A DNA stretch of 64,000 bases from Bordetella bronchialis (GTDB lineage Bacteria > Pseudomonadota > Gammaproteobacteria > Burkholderiales > Burkholderiaceae_B): contig NZ_CP016170.1 in the NCBI RefSeq assembly GCF_001676705.1, forward strand, positions 868,001 to 932,000. The letters run 5' to 3'. Of the stretch, positions 42,358 to 50,752 are shown piece after piece. Each line of letters opens with the position of its first letter. The stretch's first letter is position 1. A program made the position numbers and the translations under genes. Under the pieces are notes generated by a model. The model did not search any database, had not been told where the DNA came from, and saw nothing but the letters and a program-made list of their open reading frames with translations.

Positions 42358-42379
42358 ATACTGGATGTTTATCCAGTAT
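42358..42379. promoter_or_regulatory. LexA-like SOS box
   Basis: The arms ATACTGGAT (42358-42366) and ATCCAGTAT (42371-42379) are perfect reverse complements around GTTT. The outer TACTG-N10-CAGTA equals the known LexA box frame. The inner bases are GG/CC where the classical box has GT/AC (CTGT-N8-ACAG), which lowers certainty. It starts 10 bases upstream of the radical SAM start codon and fits repression of that DNA-repair operon. Confidence 0.6.
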
Positions 42380-42671
42380 TGTGCGCGGCGGTCAGGCGCC
42401 TCCGCCACGCGCGCGGAGGGCCGCGTGTGGTCCGGTGCCGAGCGCCTTCCGCTGCGTGCCGCCGTCCTGGCCGCGCGCGAATCAGCACGGGACGGCAGCC
42501 CTTGTCTGTCATGTCGCCCGATTACCCATTTTTTTGAAAAATTGATTCTCGCGACCAAGGGTTTATCCGGAGGATGCGGCAGCGCAGAATCCTCGCCATA
42601 CGGATGGGCTCGGTGGCGCCGGATGTGGCGCGCGCGGGGCTCGTCCCGACCCAACAGCGAGGAGATCCGCC

Positions 42672-42992
42672 ATGAAAGCCGCCACCATCGTTTCCGCCCT
42701 TATCCTTTCCGCCGCCGCGATCGGCACCGCCCAGGCGCAGACCACGCCGTTCCAAGGCGTCTACGGCAAGCAATACAGCACCATGACGCGTGACCAGGTC
42801 ATGCAGGAATACCATGCCGCCCGTGCCGCCGGCCAGACCGGCAACGGCGACATGGACAACCAGCCCTTCACCCCGCAGAAGGAAAGCAGCGCCGGGCAGT
42901 CCAGCGTCGCCGCCAACTCCAATGAGCACGACTACAGCGGCATGGCGCACTTGAAGTTCGGCGATACCGACAACATGCCCTTCCAGGGTTGA
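42672..42992 (+). CDS. Small exported protein of unknown function
   Basis: A 106-residue protein with a clear signal peptide (MKAATIVSALILSAAAIGTAQA, cleavage before QTT). The mature part is polar with no Cys (TRDQVMQEYHAARAAGQTGNGDMDNQPF). A distant likeness to small DUF4148-type periplasmic proteins is possible (TRDQV at the start of the mature chain). The ATG at 42672 has GCGAGGAGA upstream. The last codons NMPFQG-stop recur in altered form 49 bases downstream (see repeat). Bases 42380-42671 before it hold no other recognised gene. Confidence 0.7.
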   Translation: MKAATIVSALILSAAAIGTAQAQTTPFQGVYGKQYSTMTRDQVMQEYHAARAAGQTGNGDMDNQPFTPQKESSAGQSSVAANSNEHDYSGMAHLKFGDTDNMPFQG

Positions 42993-43047
42993 TCCGGGGA
43001 GTCCGGCGAAACCCGCCCGGGACATGCCCTTCCCGGGTTGACCCCGG
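42973..43047. repeat. Imperfect direct repeat of a gene tail
   Basis: Bases 42973-42998 and 43022-43047 agree at 23 of 26 positions. The first copy encodes the last residues and stop of the exported protein (NMPFQG-stop). The second reads DMPFPG-stop in isolation beyond the gene, suggesting duplication of the 3' end followed by loss of the longer form. Confidence 0.65.
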
Positions 43048-43065
43048 CGGCCGGATAGCCGGCCG
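43048..43065. terminator. Hairpin between convergent genes
   Basis: CGGCCGG (43048-43054), loop ATAG, CCGGCCG (43059-43065): a perfect 7-bp stem between the exported-protein stop (42992) and the murA-like stop (43075). No T-run. Confidence 0.4.
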
Positions 43066-43074
43066 GCGTGGCGG

Positions 43075-44376
43075 TCATTCGCCGCTGGTCCATTCGACGC
43101 GCGCGCCCACCGACCGCAGGTTCTCCACGAAGTTGGGGTGCGCGCGGCGGATCGGCAGCGCGTTCATGATTTCCGATCGGCCCTTTATGCTGGCCGCCAC
43201 CATCAGCAACGCGATGGCGACGCGGATGATGTAGGGGCTTTCGACCCGGGCCGGGCTCAGGGCCAGGCCGCCGAATGTGATCAGGCGGTGCGGATCCGAC
43301 AGGAATACATGGGCGCCGAACTTGGACAATTCCACCGACCAGCCCATCGCGCCGTCATACACCTTGTTCCAGAACATCGCGCTGCCTTCGGCCTGCACGC
43401 CCAGCGCGATGAAGATAGGCAGCAGGTCCACCGGCAGATAGGGCCAGGGCGCGGCTTCCACCTTGGTCAGGATGTTTTGCGTGAAGGGGCGCCGCACGCG
43501 CAAGGGCCCGTCCTTGACCGCACGCGACCAGCCGTCGCGATGCAGGACCTCTACGCCGAACTTGGCGAAGGTGCGGTCGATCAGCGGAAACTGTTCCGGC
43601 GCGCTGTTCTTGACCGCGATGTCGCCACCGGTGATGGCGCCCAGCGCCAGGAAGGTGGCGATCTCGTGGAAGTCTTCGCTGAAGCGGAATTCCCCGCCGC
43701 CCAGCGGCTTTCCGCCTTGCACCGCCAGGCGCGAGGTGCCGATGCCGTCGATGTCCGCGCCCAGCATCGCCAGGAAGCGGCAGAACTCCTGCACGTGCGG
43801 TTCCGAGGCGGCATTGACCAGCGTCGACGTGCCGGTTGCCGACACCGCGCACAGCACGAAGTTTTCCGTGGTCGTCACCGACGCATAGTCCAGCCAATGG
43901 TGATTGCCGGCCATGCGGTCCGCCGCGCGCACGATGAGCGAGTCGGGCGTGCGCTCGATGGCCGCGCCGAAACGCTCCAGGACCTCGACGTGCGGATCGA
44001 TCTCACGCACCCCCAGCGTGCAGCCCTTTACATCGTTTTCCAGCCGCGCGACGCCAAAGCGCGCCAGCAGCGGGGGCACCAGCATGATGGAGGAGCGCAT
44101 CTCTTCCGGCAGCTTGTGGACGGCGGGATCGAAGGCGGTGGCGCGGTGGTGGAGCTCCAGGACGCCGGTGTCGAAGTCCATCGACACGTCGCTGCCCAGG
44201 GTGCGGAAGATATCCAGGATTTTCTTGACGTCGGTGATTTCCGGCACGCCCACCAGGCGCAGCGGGCGGTCCGTCAGCAGCGTGGCGCACAGAATGGGCA
44301 GCACGGCGTTCTTGTTGGCGGACGGCACGATCTTGCCGCGCAGCGGGATCCCGCCATGGACGATCAAATTAGACAT
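43075..44376 (-). CDS. MurA-type UDP-N-acetylglucosamine 1-carboxyvinyltransferase, likely a paralogue
   Basis: A 433-residue EPSP-synthase-fold enzyme. All key MurA positions are kept: K-N in SANKNAVLPI, the catalytic Cys and following Arg in GCTLGVRE (CTIGARP in E. coli), Asp in LPVDLLPIF, and a late Arg in IIRVAIALLMVAA. The surrounding sequence is divergent, for example E in place of the P after that Arg. The housekeeping murA of this group normally lies in another gene context, so this is probably a second copy for a different role. The start at 44376 (MSNLIVHGG) fits the fold. Confidence 0.85.
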   Translation of the reverse strand: MSNLIVHGGIPLRGKIVPSANKNAVLPILCATLLTDRPLRLVGVPEITDVKKILDIFRTLGSDVSMDFDTGVLELHHRATAFDPAVHKLPEEMRSSIMLVPPLLARFGVARLENDVKGCTLGVREIDPHVEVLERFGAAIERTPDSLIVRAADRMAGNHHWLDYASVTTTENFVLCAVSATGTSTLVNAASEPHVQEFCRFLAMLGADIDGIGTSRLAVQGGKPLGGGEFRFSEDFHEIATFLALGAITGGDIAVKNSAPEQFPLIDRTFAKFGVEVLHRDGWSRAVKDGPLRVRRPFTQNILTKVEAAPWPYLPVDLLPIFIALGVQAEGSAMFWNKVYDGAMGWSVELSKFGAHVFLSDPHRLITFGGLALSPARVESPYIIRVAIALLMVAASIKGRSEIMNALPIRRAHPNFVENLRSVGARVEWTSGE

Positions 44377-44426
44377 GTTCGCGTAAGGTGGCGCAGTGGA
44401 ATGCAAGGCGCCTATCATGCCACGCG

Positions 44427-45308
44427 TCACGGTGCGCAGTGTGCCTGTGCGTCCAGCCAGCGGCTGAATAATTGCGTCTCGCGGCTGGCCGATGGCGACA
44501 TGCCGTAGTAATAGCGCGTCAGCGGCAGGCGCAGCGCGGGCAGCGCGCAGGCCAGGCGGCCCGTGTCCAGATCGTTCGACAGCAGCGATCGCGGCGCGAT
44601 GGTGAAACCGAGCCCGTCCACCGCGGCCTGCAGCACGAAATGCAAATGGTCGAACAGAATCTGCCGCTTGGGCCGCAGGCGCGGGATGCCGGCGTGCTGC
44701 TTCCAGTCGTCCCAGTCGGCCTTGCGTGTCCTGGATAGCAGCAGCGCCAGCGAGGCCAGCGCTTCGGGCTCGTCGACGCCACGCATCAGGCGCGGCGCGC
44801 CGACCAGCAGGCCTTCGTCCTCCAGGAAGGGATGCGTTGGCAGCGAAGCGGGCCAGCCCTCCAGCCCGCGCCGGATGGCGATGTCGTAGGGCGCGCCCGG
44901 CGCATCGGGTTGAGCCGTGCTGGTGACGATCTGCGGGTCTATGCCGGGGTGTCGCGCGACGAAATCCGACAGGCGCGGGATGAGCCAGCGCACGGCGAAC
45001 GACGGCCGCACATTGATGCGGACGGCGCGCACCGGCGCGCGCGCCATGAGCTGGCGGGCCGCCGTCGCGATCTGGTCCAGCGCGGGGCCCGCTTCGGCCA
45101 GGAACCGTTGTCCGGCCGCGGTCAGCCGCACCTGCCGCACCCGGCGTTCGAACAGCGGCACGCCAAGATAGTCCTCCAGGCTTTTTACCTGGCGGCTGAT
45201 CGCGCCGTGGGTGACGTGAAGGTCCTGGGCGGCCAGGGTGAAGCTCTGGCGGCGCGCCGCCGCCAGAAACGCGCGGACGGCATTCAGGGGCGGCAGGGAA
45301 GAGGACAT
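44427..45308 (-). CDS. LysR-family regulator (GcvA-like)
   Basis: A 293-residue LysR protein beginning SSSLPPLNAVRAFLAAARRQSFTLAAQDLHVTHGAISRQVKSLEDYLGVPLFERRVRQVRLT, which is the GcvA-type N-terminus. An effector domain follows with FAVRWLIPRLSDFVARHPGID and the DIAIRRG strand. The ATG at 45308 is preferred over one at 45329. It lies 50 bp upstream of the murA-like gene on the same strand and faces an MFS transporter gene; either could be its target. Confidence 0.9.
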   Translation of the reverse strand: MSSSLPPLNAVRAFLAAARRQSFTLAAQDLHVTHGAISRQVKSLEDYLGVPLFERRVRQVRLTAAGQRFLAEAGPALDQIATAARQLMARAPVRAVRINVRPSFAVRWLIPRLSDFVARHPGIDPQIVTSTAQPDAPGAPYDIAIRRGLEGWPASLPTHPFLEDEGLLVGAPRLMRGVDEPEALASLALLLSRTRKADWDDWKQHAGIPRLRPKRQILFDHLHFVLQAAVDGLGFTIAPRSLLSNDLDTGRLACALPALRLPLTRYYYGMSPSASRETQLFSRWLDAQAHCAP

Positions 45309-45384
45309 GCGTGAGATTTTATCACCCATGGCGCGCACGAATTTCGTTTGTCACGCGCCGGCCATGCGTGCACGATGCGCCATC

Positions 45385-46554
45385 ATGACATCGCCCGATG
45401 CGGCGCGCGCCGACGCGGCCGCTTCCCTGTCCGCCACCGATCTGCACTCGCGCCGTGCCGCGGCCACGCTGGCCCTGAGCCTGCCCGGCGATACCGTGCT
45501 GTACCTGCTCTTGCCCATGTACGCGTCGCAGTTCGGCGTCACGCTGGCGGAAGCCGGTGTGCTGCTGGCGGCCAACCGGCTGGTGCGCATCGCGGGCTAC
45601 GGCGCGGTCGCCCGGTTCTACGCCCGGCATGGCGACCGGCCCACCTGCATGCTGGCCGCGGCGGCGGCCGCCGCCAGCGCGCTGGGCTATGCGACGTTGT
45701 CCGGCTTCTGGGCCCTGGTCCCCCTGCGGCTATTGTGGGGACTCGCCTTCGCGGCGCTGAACCTGTCGACCCAGGCCATGGCGACCGCGGATCCGCGGTC
45801 GGCGGCGCGCCGCAATGGGCGGTCGCGCGCCGTCATCGCCATGGGACCCGTGCTGGCCTTGCCGACCGGCGCGTGGCTGGCGGACCAATTCGGGCCGCGG
45901 CTTATCTTCCTGGTGCTGGCCGTGGCCGCCCTGGCCGGGATCGCCGTGGCGCGCGGCCTGCCCAGCCGGCCGCATCCCGCGCCCGCGTCGCCCCGCCGGC
46001 TGCGCCTGCCGGGCAGCCTGGATGTCTGGTCTTTCCTGGAAGGCTTCACCCTGGATGGCCTGTTCATCATCGGGCTTTCCTACATGGGCAAGGACCTGAT
46101 GCCGGCCGGTTCCGTCATCGTGGCCGGCGCGGTCCTGGCGCTGCGCTACCTGGGAGAAATCGTGCTCAGTCCCGTCGGCGGCCGCCTGGCAGACCGCTTC
46201 GGCGCCGAACGCCTGCTGGTGGCCTTGTCGCTGTCGACCGCCGCGGTCCTGGCGGGATTCGGCGCGGGCTGGATATGGAGCTGCGCGGCGGCCATCGTGG
46301 TGTTGCGCGCCTTGCAGTTGCCCCTGCTGCCGCCCATCGTCGCGATGCGCACGCCGGGGCCGGGCCGCGTCCAGGCGCTGGCCGCCCGCTCGGTGTGGCG
46401 CGATATCGGCGCCGGTACCGGGCCCTTGCTGGCGGGGGTGGTGTTGCCCCACGTACCGGCCATCTGGATCTACAGCGTGCCGGCCGTCCTGCTTGCAATC
46501 GCCGCGCTGGCCTGCGTGCGGCCCGCGCGGCCGGATGCGGCGCCGCGCGATTGA
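45385..46554 (+). CDS. Major facilitator superfamily transporter
   Basis: A 389-residue membrane protein with about 12 predicted helices. It has an MFS-type loop 2-3 (GYGAVARFYARHGDRPTCML) and a comparable motif in the second half (SPVGGRLADRFGAERLLV). Several in-frame starts exist (45328, 45364, 45385) and none has a clear ribosome site; the shortest removes only polar sequence. It is divergent from the GcvA-like LysR gene. Probably a drug or metabolite exporter; substrate unknown. Confidence 0.85.
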   Translation: MTSPDAARADAAASLSATDLHSRRAAATLALSLPGDTVLYLLLPMYASQFGVTLAEAGVLLAANRLVRIAGYGAVARFYARHGDRPTCMLAAAAAAASALGYATLSGFWALVPLRLLWGLAFAALNLSTQAMATADPRSAARRNGRSRAVIAMGPVLALPTGAWLADQFGPRLIFLVLAVAALAGIAVARGLPSRPHPAPASPRRLRLPGSLDVWSFLEGFTLDGLFIIGLSYMGKDLMPAGSVIVAGAVLALRYLGEIVLSPVGGRLADRFGAERLLVALSLSTAAVLAGFGAGWIWSCAAAIVVLRALQLPLLPPIVAMRTPGPGRVQALAARSVWRDIGAGTGPLLAGVVLPHVPAIWIYSVPAVLLAIAALACVRPARPDAAPRD

Positions 46555-46714
46555 TGCCGCGCGGGCAACACGCTGGTCCCTCTCGCGTGGCTACCGCGTC
46601 CCTGGCTCCGCGCCTACGATTTCCCTGTTGCCGGATCGTCCGCAACGCCCCATCACGCGGCGCCCCGCCGGGCTGCCGCGTGGCGGGCGGCTTTCATCCA
46701 TCGAGGAAATCACC

Positions 46715-47197
46715 ATGACGCAACGTCTCAACGCAGCGGAATACGCGCCGGAGCTGTTCAAGAAGTACGCCGAAACCGGCGCGCTGCTGCTGAAGTCCGG
46801 CGCCATCGACAAGACCATCCTGGGCCTGGTCGAAATCCGGGCCTCGCAAATGAATGGTTGCGGGTTCTGCCTGGACATGCATGTGAAGCAGGCCAAGATC
46901 CACGGCGAACGGGAGCTGCGCCTGCATCATGTCGCCATCTGGCGCGAGTCCACGCTGTTCTCGCCGCGTGAACGGGCGGCCCTGGCCTGGACGGAGGTCC
47001 TGACGCGCCTGCCGGAAGACGGCGTTCCCGACGCGGTCTACGAGTCCGTGCGGGCGCAGTTCTCCGAAAAGGAAATCACCGAGCTCAGCTTCGCCGTCAT
47101 GGTGATCAATGGCTGGAACCGGCTGAACGTGGCCTTCCGCACCACGCCGGGCCTGTTCGACAAGATGTTCGGCCTGGACAAGGCGAACCTGAGCTAG
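46715..47197 (+). CDS. AhpD-like carboxymuconolactone-decarboxylase-family protein
   Basis: A 160-residue protein with the AhpD-type site E-x8-C-x2-C-x3-H: Glu40, Cys49, Cys52, His56 (MNGCGFCLDMH). This redox thiol pair supports alkylhydroperoxidase-like chemistry. The ATG at 46715 has GAGGAAA upstream. In many bacteria such genes are the partner (COE) genes of ECF41 sigma factors, and an ECF41 gene lies close by at 48445 with only a LysR gene between. No ECF41-type promoter was found directly upstream of this gene. Confidence 0.9.
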   Translation: MTQRLNAAEYAPELFKKYAETGALLLKSGAIDKTILGLVEIRASQMNGCGFCLDMHVKQAKIHGERELRLHHVAIWRESTLFSPRERAALAWTEVLTRLPEDGVPDAVYESVRAQFSEKEITELSFAVMVINGWNRLNVAFRTTPGLFDKMFGLDKANLS

Positions 47198-47201
47198 CGT
47201 G

Positions 47202-48398
47202 CTAGGCCGCCAGGCCGGGCCTCGCGCCGGAATGCGGGCGCGGCGGACCGTCGGGGCCGCGCCCGGCCCGGTGGCGCGGCGGGGCGGCCCCTTGCTCCCG
47301 CCCCGCGCCGCCCGATGGGGCCAGGGCCGTGGGGGTATCCAGGGCGCGGATGCGCGCGGTCATGTAATCGATGAAGACACGTATGCGCGAGGGCAGGTGC
47401 TCGCGGCTCTGGTAGCAGATGTAATGGCCGCGATCGTCCGTCGCGTACCGTGGCAGGCATGCCACCAGGGCGCCGGTGCGCAGGGGCTCGCGGACCAGGT
47501 ACTCCGCCAACTGGGCGATGCCGTGGCCATCGAGCACGGCTTGCAGGACCAGCTCGGCGTCATTGAAGGACAGCATGGCGCCCGGCGGCGCGGGCAGGAA
47601 TTTGCGCACCTCGCCATCGATCCTGAACTCCCACTCGTGCACGCGTCCCGACGCCAGGCGCAGGTTCACGCATTGGTGGCGGGCCAGGTCTTCGATGCCG
47701 CGGGGCAATCCGTGGGCCGCCGCGTAGGCGGGCGCGGCGCACAGCAGCATGCGCATGGGGATCAGCCGCCTGGCGATGACCTGGCTGTCTTCCATGCGGC
47801 CGTTGCGGAACGACACATCGACCCGGTCGCTGCCGAAATCGCCAGGCCGGTCGTCCAGCACCAGGTCCACCGAGATATCGGGATAGGCCGCGCGAAAGCC
47901 GCCCAGCAGCGGCGCGACGACCTTGCGGCCGAAGCCCACGTTGGCGCGGACACGCAAATGGCCGGACGGCGGTCCGTCGCGCAGCGCGCGCAGGTCGTCC
48001 AGGGCCTGCGCGAATCGCTCCACGCCCGGACGGCAGTTGTCGTAGAAGCGTTCGCCTTCCCGCGTCAGCGAGGTGCTGCGCGTGGTCCGCACGAACAGGC
48101 GCACGCCCAGATGATCCTCCAGCTTCTGCACGCTGCGGCTGACGGCGGAGCGCCCTATGCCCAGGCGCTCCGCGGCCCGGGCGAAGCTGCCCTCCGCCGC
48201 GACCGCGATGAAGGCCACCACGCCGGCGTAGCGGGTGGCGAAGCTGGATGCCAGGCTATCCACCCCCGTGCTCGCGGCGGGGCGGGGTGCGCTTGCCGCA
48301 TCCGTGGCGCGCGTGGGAGAAGCCGTCGTGGCGGCGGCCGGCATCCCGCCGCGCGCGGACGCGGTGCCGGTCGAAATGGCGTGTGTCGTCTTGTCCAT
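47202..48398 (-). CDS. LysR-family regulator with long N- and C-terminal extensions
   Basis: A 398-residue LysR protein. The first 50 residues are Ala/Thr/Ser-rich and disordered, followed by the helix-turn-helix (FIAVAAEGSFARAAERLGIGRSAVSRSVQKLEDHLGVRLFVRTTRSTSLT). The effector domain has GHLRVRANVGFGRKVVAPLLGGF. About 40 basic, Gly/Pro-rich residues are added at the end. The ATG at 48398 lies only 8 bases after the -10 element of an ECF41-type promoter, so the message may be leaderless, or translation may begin at the ATG at 48344. Its stop is 4 bp from the AhpD-like gene's stop. Confidence 0.88.
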   Translation of the reverse strand: MDKTTHAISTGTASARGGMPAAATTASPTRATDAASAPRPAASTGVDSLASSFATRYAGVVAFIAVAAEGSFARAAERLGIGRSAVSRSVQKLEDHLGVRLFVRTTRSTSLTREGERFYDNCRPGVERFAQALDDLRALRDGPPSGHLRVRANVGFGRKVVAPLLGGFRAAYPDISVDLVLDDRPGDFGSDRVDVSFRNGRMEDSQVIARRLIPMRMLLCAAPAYAAAHGLPRGIEDLARHQCVNLRLASGRVHEWEFRIDGEVRKFLPAPPGAMLSFNDAELVLQAVLDGHGIAQLAEYLVREPLRTGALVACLPRYATDDRGHYICYQSREHLPSRIRVFIDYMTARIRALDTPTALAPSGGAGREQGAAPPRHRAGRGPDGPPRPHSGARPGLAA

Positions 48399-48406
48399 GC
48401 CCCTAA

Positions 48407-48433
48407 GACGATGGAGCCGGCGGTTTTGTGACA
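48407..48433 (-). promoter_or_regulatory. ECF41-type sigma factor promoter
   Basis: On the minus strand TGTCACA (48433-48427) is followed after 16 bases by CGTC (48410-48407). TGTCACA and CGTC are the published -35 and -10 elements of ECF41 promoters. The site lies right after the stop of the ECF41 sigma gene and directly in front of the LysR gene. This is the expected autoregulated context for the group, although the usual target is the COE gene rather than a LysR gene. Confidence 0.7.
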
Positions 48434-48444
48434 CCGGCCGCGGC

Positions 48445-49329
48445 TCACCCGCGGGGCGCCTGGCAGGCAGCGGCGATGCGGGCCAGTTTGTCGGGATTGC
48501 GCTGGACCAGCACCCGGACGATGCGTTCGCCGTCCGTCTCGTAGGCCTGCACGGATTCCAGCTGTCCCGCGATGAAGCGCAAGAGCGCCCATTGGCCGTT
48601 GACCGGTGCCAGTTGCACGCGCAGGTCCGGGCCATGGCGGCGCGCGCCCGCATAGAACAGCTGCGCCAGGCGGCGACCGCCGACCAGGCTGGAAAAACTG
48701 GGAACCTTGCCGCCGCCGTCGCCGATCAACTCGGCGTCCTCGCTCAGCAGCGCATGCAGGCCGTGCAGGTCGCCGCGGCGCATGGCGTCGGCGAAGCCTT
48801 GCATCAGGCGGTGGTGGGTGTCGCGGGAAACCGCGTGGCGGGGGGCTTGCTGGCGCAGCTGCCGCTTGGCGCGGCTGACGATCTGGCGGCAGGTCGCCTC
48901 GCTCTTGCCCAGGATGCGCGCCATGTCGTCGTACTCGGCATCGAACACCTCGCGCAGCAGGAAGGCCGCGCGCGATTCGGGCGACAGGCGTTCCAGCATG
49001 AACAGGAAGGCCACCGACACGTCGTCGGCGGTTTCGTGGATTTCCTCGGGCGTGGGCGGGGATGCCGTCAGCACCGGCTCCGGCAGCCAGATGCCCACGT
49101 AGTTCTCGCGTTGGGCCTTCAGTGCGCGCAGGCGGTCGATAGACAGCCGCGTGACCACGGTCACCAGCCAGGCTTCCGCGTTATCCAGCGCTTCGTGGTC
49201 GGCGTCGTTCCAGCGCAGCCAGGCGTCCTGCACCACGTCCTCGGCGTCGGCGACGCTGCCCAGCATGCGGTAGGCGATGGCATGCAGGCGCGGTCGATGG
49301 CGATCGAAGATGCCGGTGGGGCCGTTCAT
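48445..49329 (-). CDS. ECF41-type RNA polymerase sigma factor (SigJ-like) with SnoaL-like C-terminus
   Basis: A 294-residue ECF sigma factor with sigma-2 (residues about 8-72) and sigma-4 (about 105-158) regions plus a C-terminal NTF2/SnoaL-like domain. That domain replaces an anti-sigma factor and tunes activity. All three ECF41 hallmark motifs are present: WLPEP (81-85), DGGGK (204-208) and NPDKL (278-282). The ATG at 49329 is preferred to a TTG at 49344. An AhpD-like candidate partner gene and an ECF41-type promoter are close by. The signal it responds to is unknown. Confidence 0.94.
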   Translation of the reverse strand: MNGPTGIFDRHRPRLHAIAYRMLGSVADAEDVVQDAWLRWNDADHEALDNAEAWLVTVVTRLSIDRLRALKAQRENYVGIWLPEPVLTASPPTPEEIHETADDVSVAFLFMLERLSPESRAAFLLREVFDAEYDDMARILGKSEATCRQIVSRAKRQLRQQAPRHAVSRDTHHRLMQGFADAMRRGDLHGLHALLSEDAELIGDGGGKVPSFSSLVGGRRLAQLFYAGARRHGPDLRVQLAPVNGQWALLRFIAGQLESVQAYETDGERIVRVLVQRNPDKLARIAAACQAPRG

Positions 49330-49427
49330 GGGTGGCGCGGGCAAGGTCGGAGGGGATAGCAGGGATCGACCCGTATTGTGCTATCGCCTCCGCTGCGGGG
49401 CAAACCGGCCCCGCGCGGCCCGCGCGA

Positions 49428-50597
49428 TCAAGGCTTCAGGACGACCTTGATGCAACCGTCCTTCTTGTCGCGGAAGGTCTTGTACATCTCCGGCCCGTCT
49501 TCCAGGCTGACCCGATGGGTGATGACGAAGGACGGGTCGATCTGGCCCTCGGCGATGCGCTTGAGCAGGTCGTCCGTCCAGCGATTGACGTGCGTCTGGC
49601 CCATGCGCCACGTCAATCCCTTGTTCATGGACGCGCCGAACGGGATCTTGTCGATAAGCCCGCCATAGACGCCGGGGATGGACAGCACGCCGCCGGGACG
49701 GCACACGTAGATCATCTCGCGCAGCACATGCGGACGGTCGCTTTCCAGCATGACCGCCTGTTTGGCGCGGTCGTACAGGGAATCGATGGAGCGTGTGGCA
49801 TGCGACTCCATGCCGACCGCGTCGATGCACTTTTCGGGGCCCTTGCCCTGGGTCAGGTCGCGCAGCCGGTCCAGTACGCTTTCCTCGTCGAAGTTGATGG
49901 GGATGGCGCCGCCCGCGCGCGCCATGTCCAGGCGTTCCGGCACGCGGTCGATGGCGATGACCTGCCTGGCGCCCAGAAGTACCGCGCTGCGTATCGCCAT
50001 CTGCCCGACCGGCCCCGCGCCCCAGATGGCGACCGTGTCGGTGGGCTCGATATCGCACTGCGCCGCCGCCTGCCAGCCGGTGGGGAAGATGTCGCCCAGG
50101 AAGAGCACCTGTTCGTCGCTCAGGCCTTCGGGAATCTTGATGTGGGTCTTGTCGGCGTAGGGCACGCGGACGAATTCGGCCTGGCCGCCGGGATAGCCGC
50201 CCGTCAGGTGGGTGTAGCCGAACAAGCCGGCGGTGGTGTGGCCGAAGAGCTTGTCGGCCATGTCCTTGTTGCGGTTGCTGCGTTCGCAGACCGAGAAATT
50301 GCCGCGCTTGCACTGGTCGCATTCGCCGCAGATGATGGTGAAGGGCACGACCACGCGGTCGCCCGGCTTCAACGCCTTGTTCTCCGGGCCGACCTCCATG
50401 ACTTCGCCCATGAACTCATGGCCCATGATGTCGCCGTGCTTCATGCCCGGCATGAAGCCATCGAACAAGTGCAGGTCCGAGCCGCAGATCGCGCAGCACG
50501 ATACTTTGACGATGGCGTCGCGCGGGTGTTCGATTTGGGGATCCGGAACGGTATCGCAGCGGATATCGTGCTTGCCGTGCCATCGTAGTGCTCTCAT
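49428..50597 (-). CDS. Zinc-dependent alcohol dehydrogenase (formaldehyde-dehydrogenase-like)
   Basis: A 389-residue medium-chain dehydrogenase. The catalytic zinc site is in [11 protein letters not shown] and GHEFMGEV, the structural zinc loop is [15 protein letters not shown], and the NAD Rossmann motif is [12 protein letters not shown] with an acidic residue after it (AIDR). This subgroup, about 390 residues long with an extended loop, is often annotated as glutathione-dependent formaldehyde dehydrogenase. The ATG at 50597 is the family start. The 155-bp stretch upstream (50598-50752) contains GGGCCGT repeats and no gene. Confidence 0.93.
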   Translation of the reverse strand: MRALRWHGKHDIRCDTVPDPQIEHPRDAIVKVSCCAICGSDLHLFDGFMPGMKHGDIMGHEFMGEVMEVGPENKALKPGDRVVVPFTIICGECDQCKRGNFSVCERSNRNKDMADKLFGHTTAGLFGYTHLTGGYPGGQAEFVRVPYADKTHIKIPEGLSDEQVLFLGDIFPTGWQAAAQCDIEPTDTVAIWGAGPVGQMAIRSAVLLGARQVIAIDRVPERLDMARAGGAIPINFDEESVLDRLRDLTQGKGPEKCIDAVGMESHATRSIDSLYDRAKQAVMLESDRPHVLREMIYVCRPGGVLSIPGVYGGLIDKIPFGASMNKGLTWRMGQTHVNRWTDDLLKRIAEGQIDPSFVITHRVSLEDGPEMYKTFRDKKDGCIKVVLKP

Positions 50598-50752
50598 CGC
50601 GGTCTCCCGGGAAGGTGTGTGGTCGCCGCCTTGACGCAAGGTACATGCCCCGGTTGAGCTGCGGCGCTTTGGGGCCGTGGGCCGTGGGCCGCGGCGCGCG
50701 GCGCGGTCCGGCGCCCGCGGGCCCTGGTGTGGCCGCGCTAGGTGGGCAGGGG

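Noticed and set aside
46555-46714. Search for an ECF41 promoter in front of the AhpD-like gene
   Set aside because: No TGTCACA with a suitably spaced CGTC is present in the 160 bp upstream.
49330-49427. Search for an ECF41 promoter in front of the sigma gene itself
   Set aside because: No TGTCACA on the minus strand in this gap; only a poor TATTGTGC-like match.
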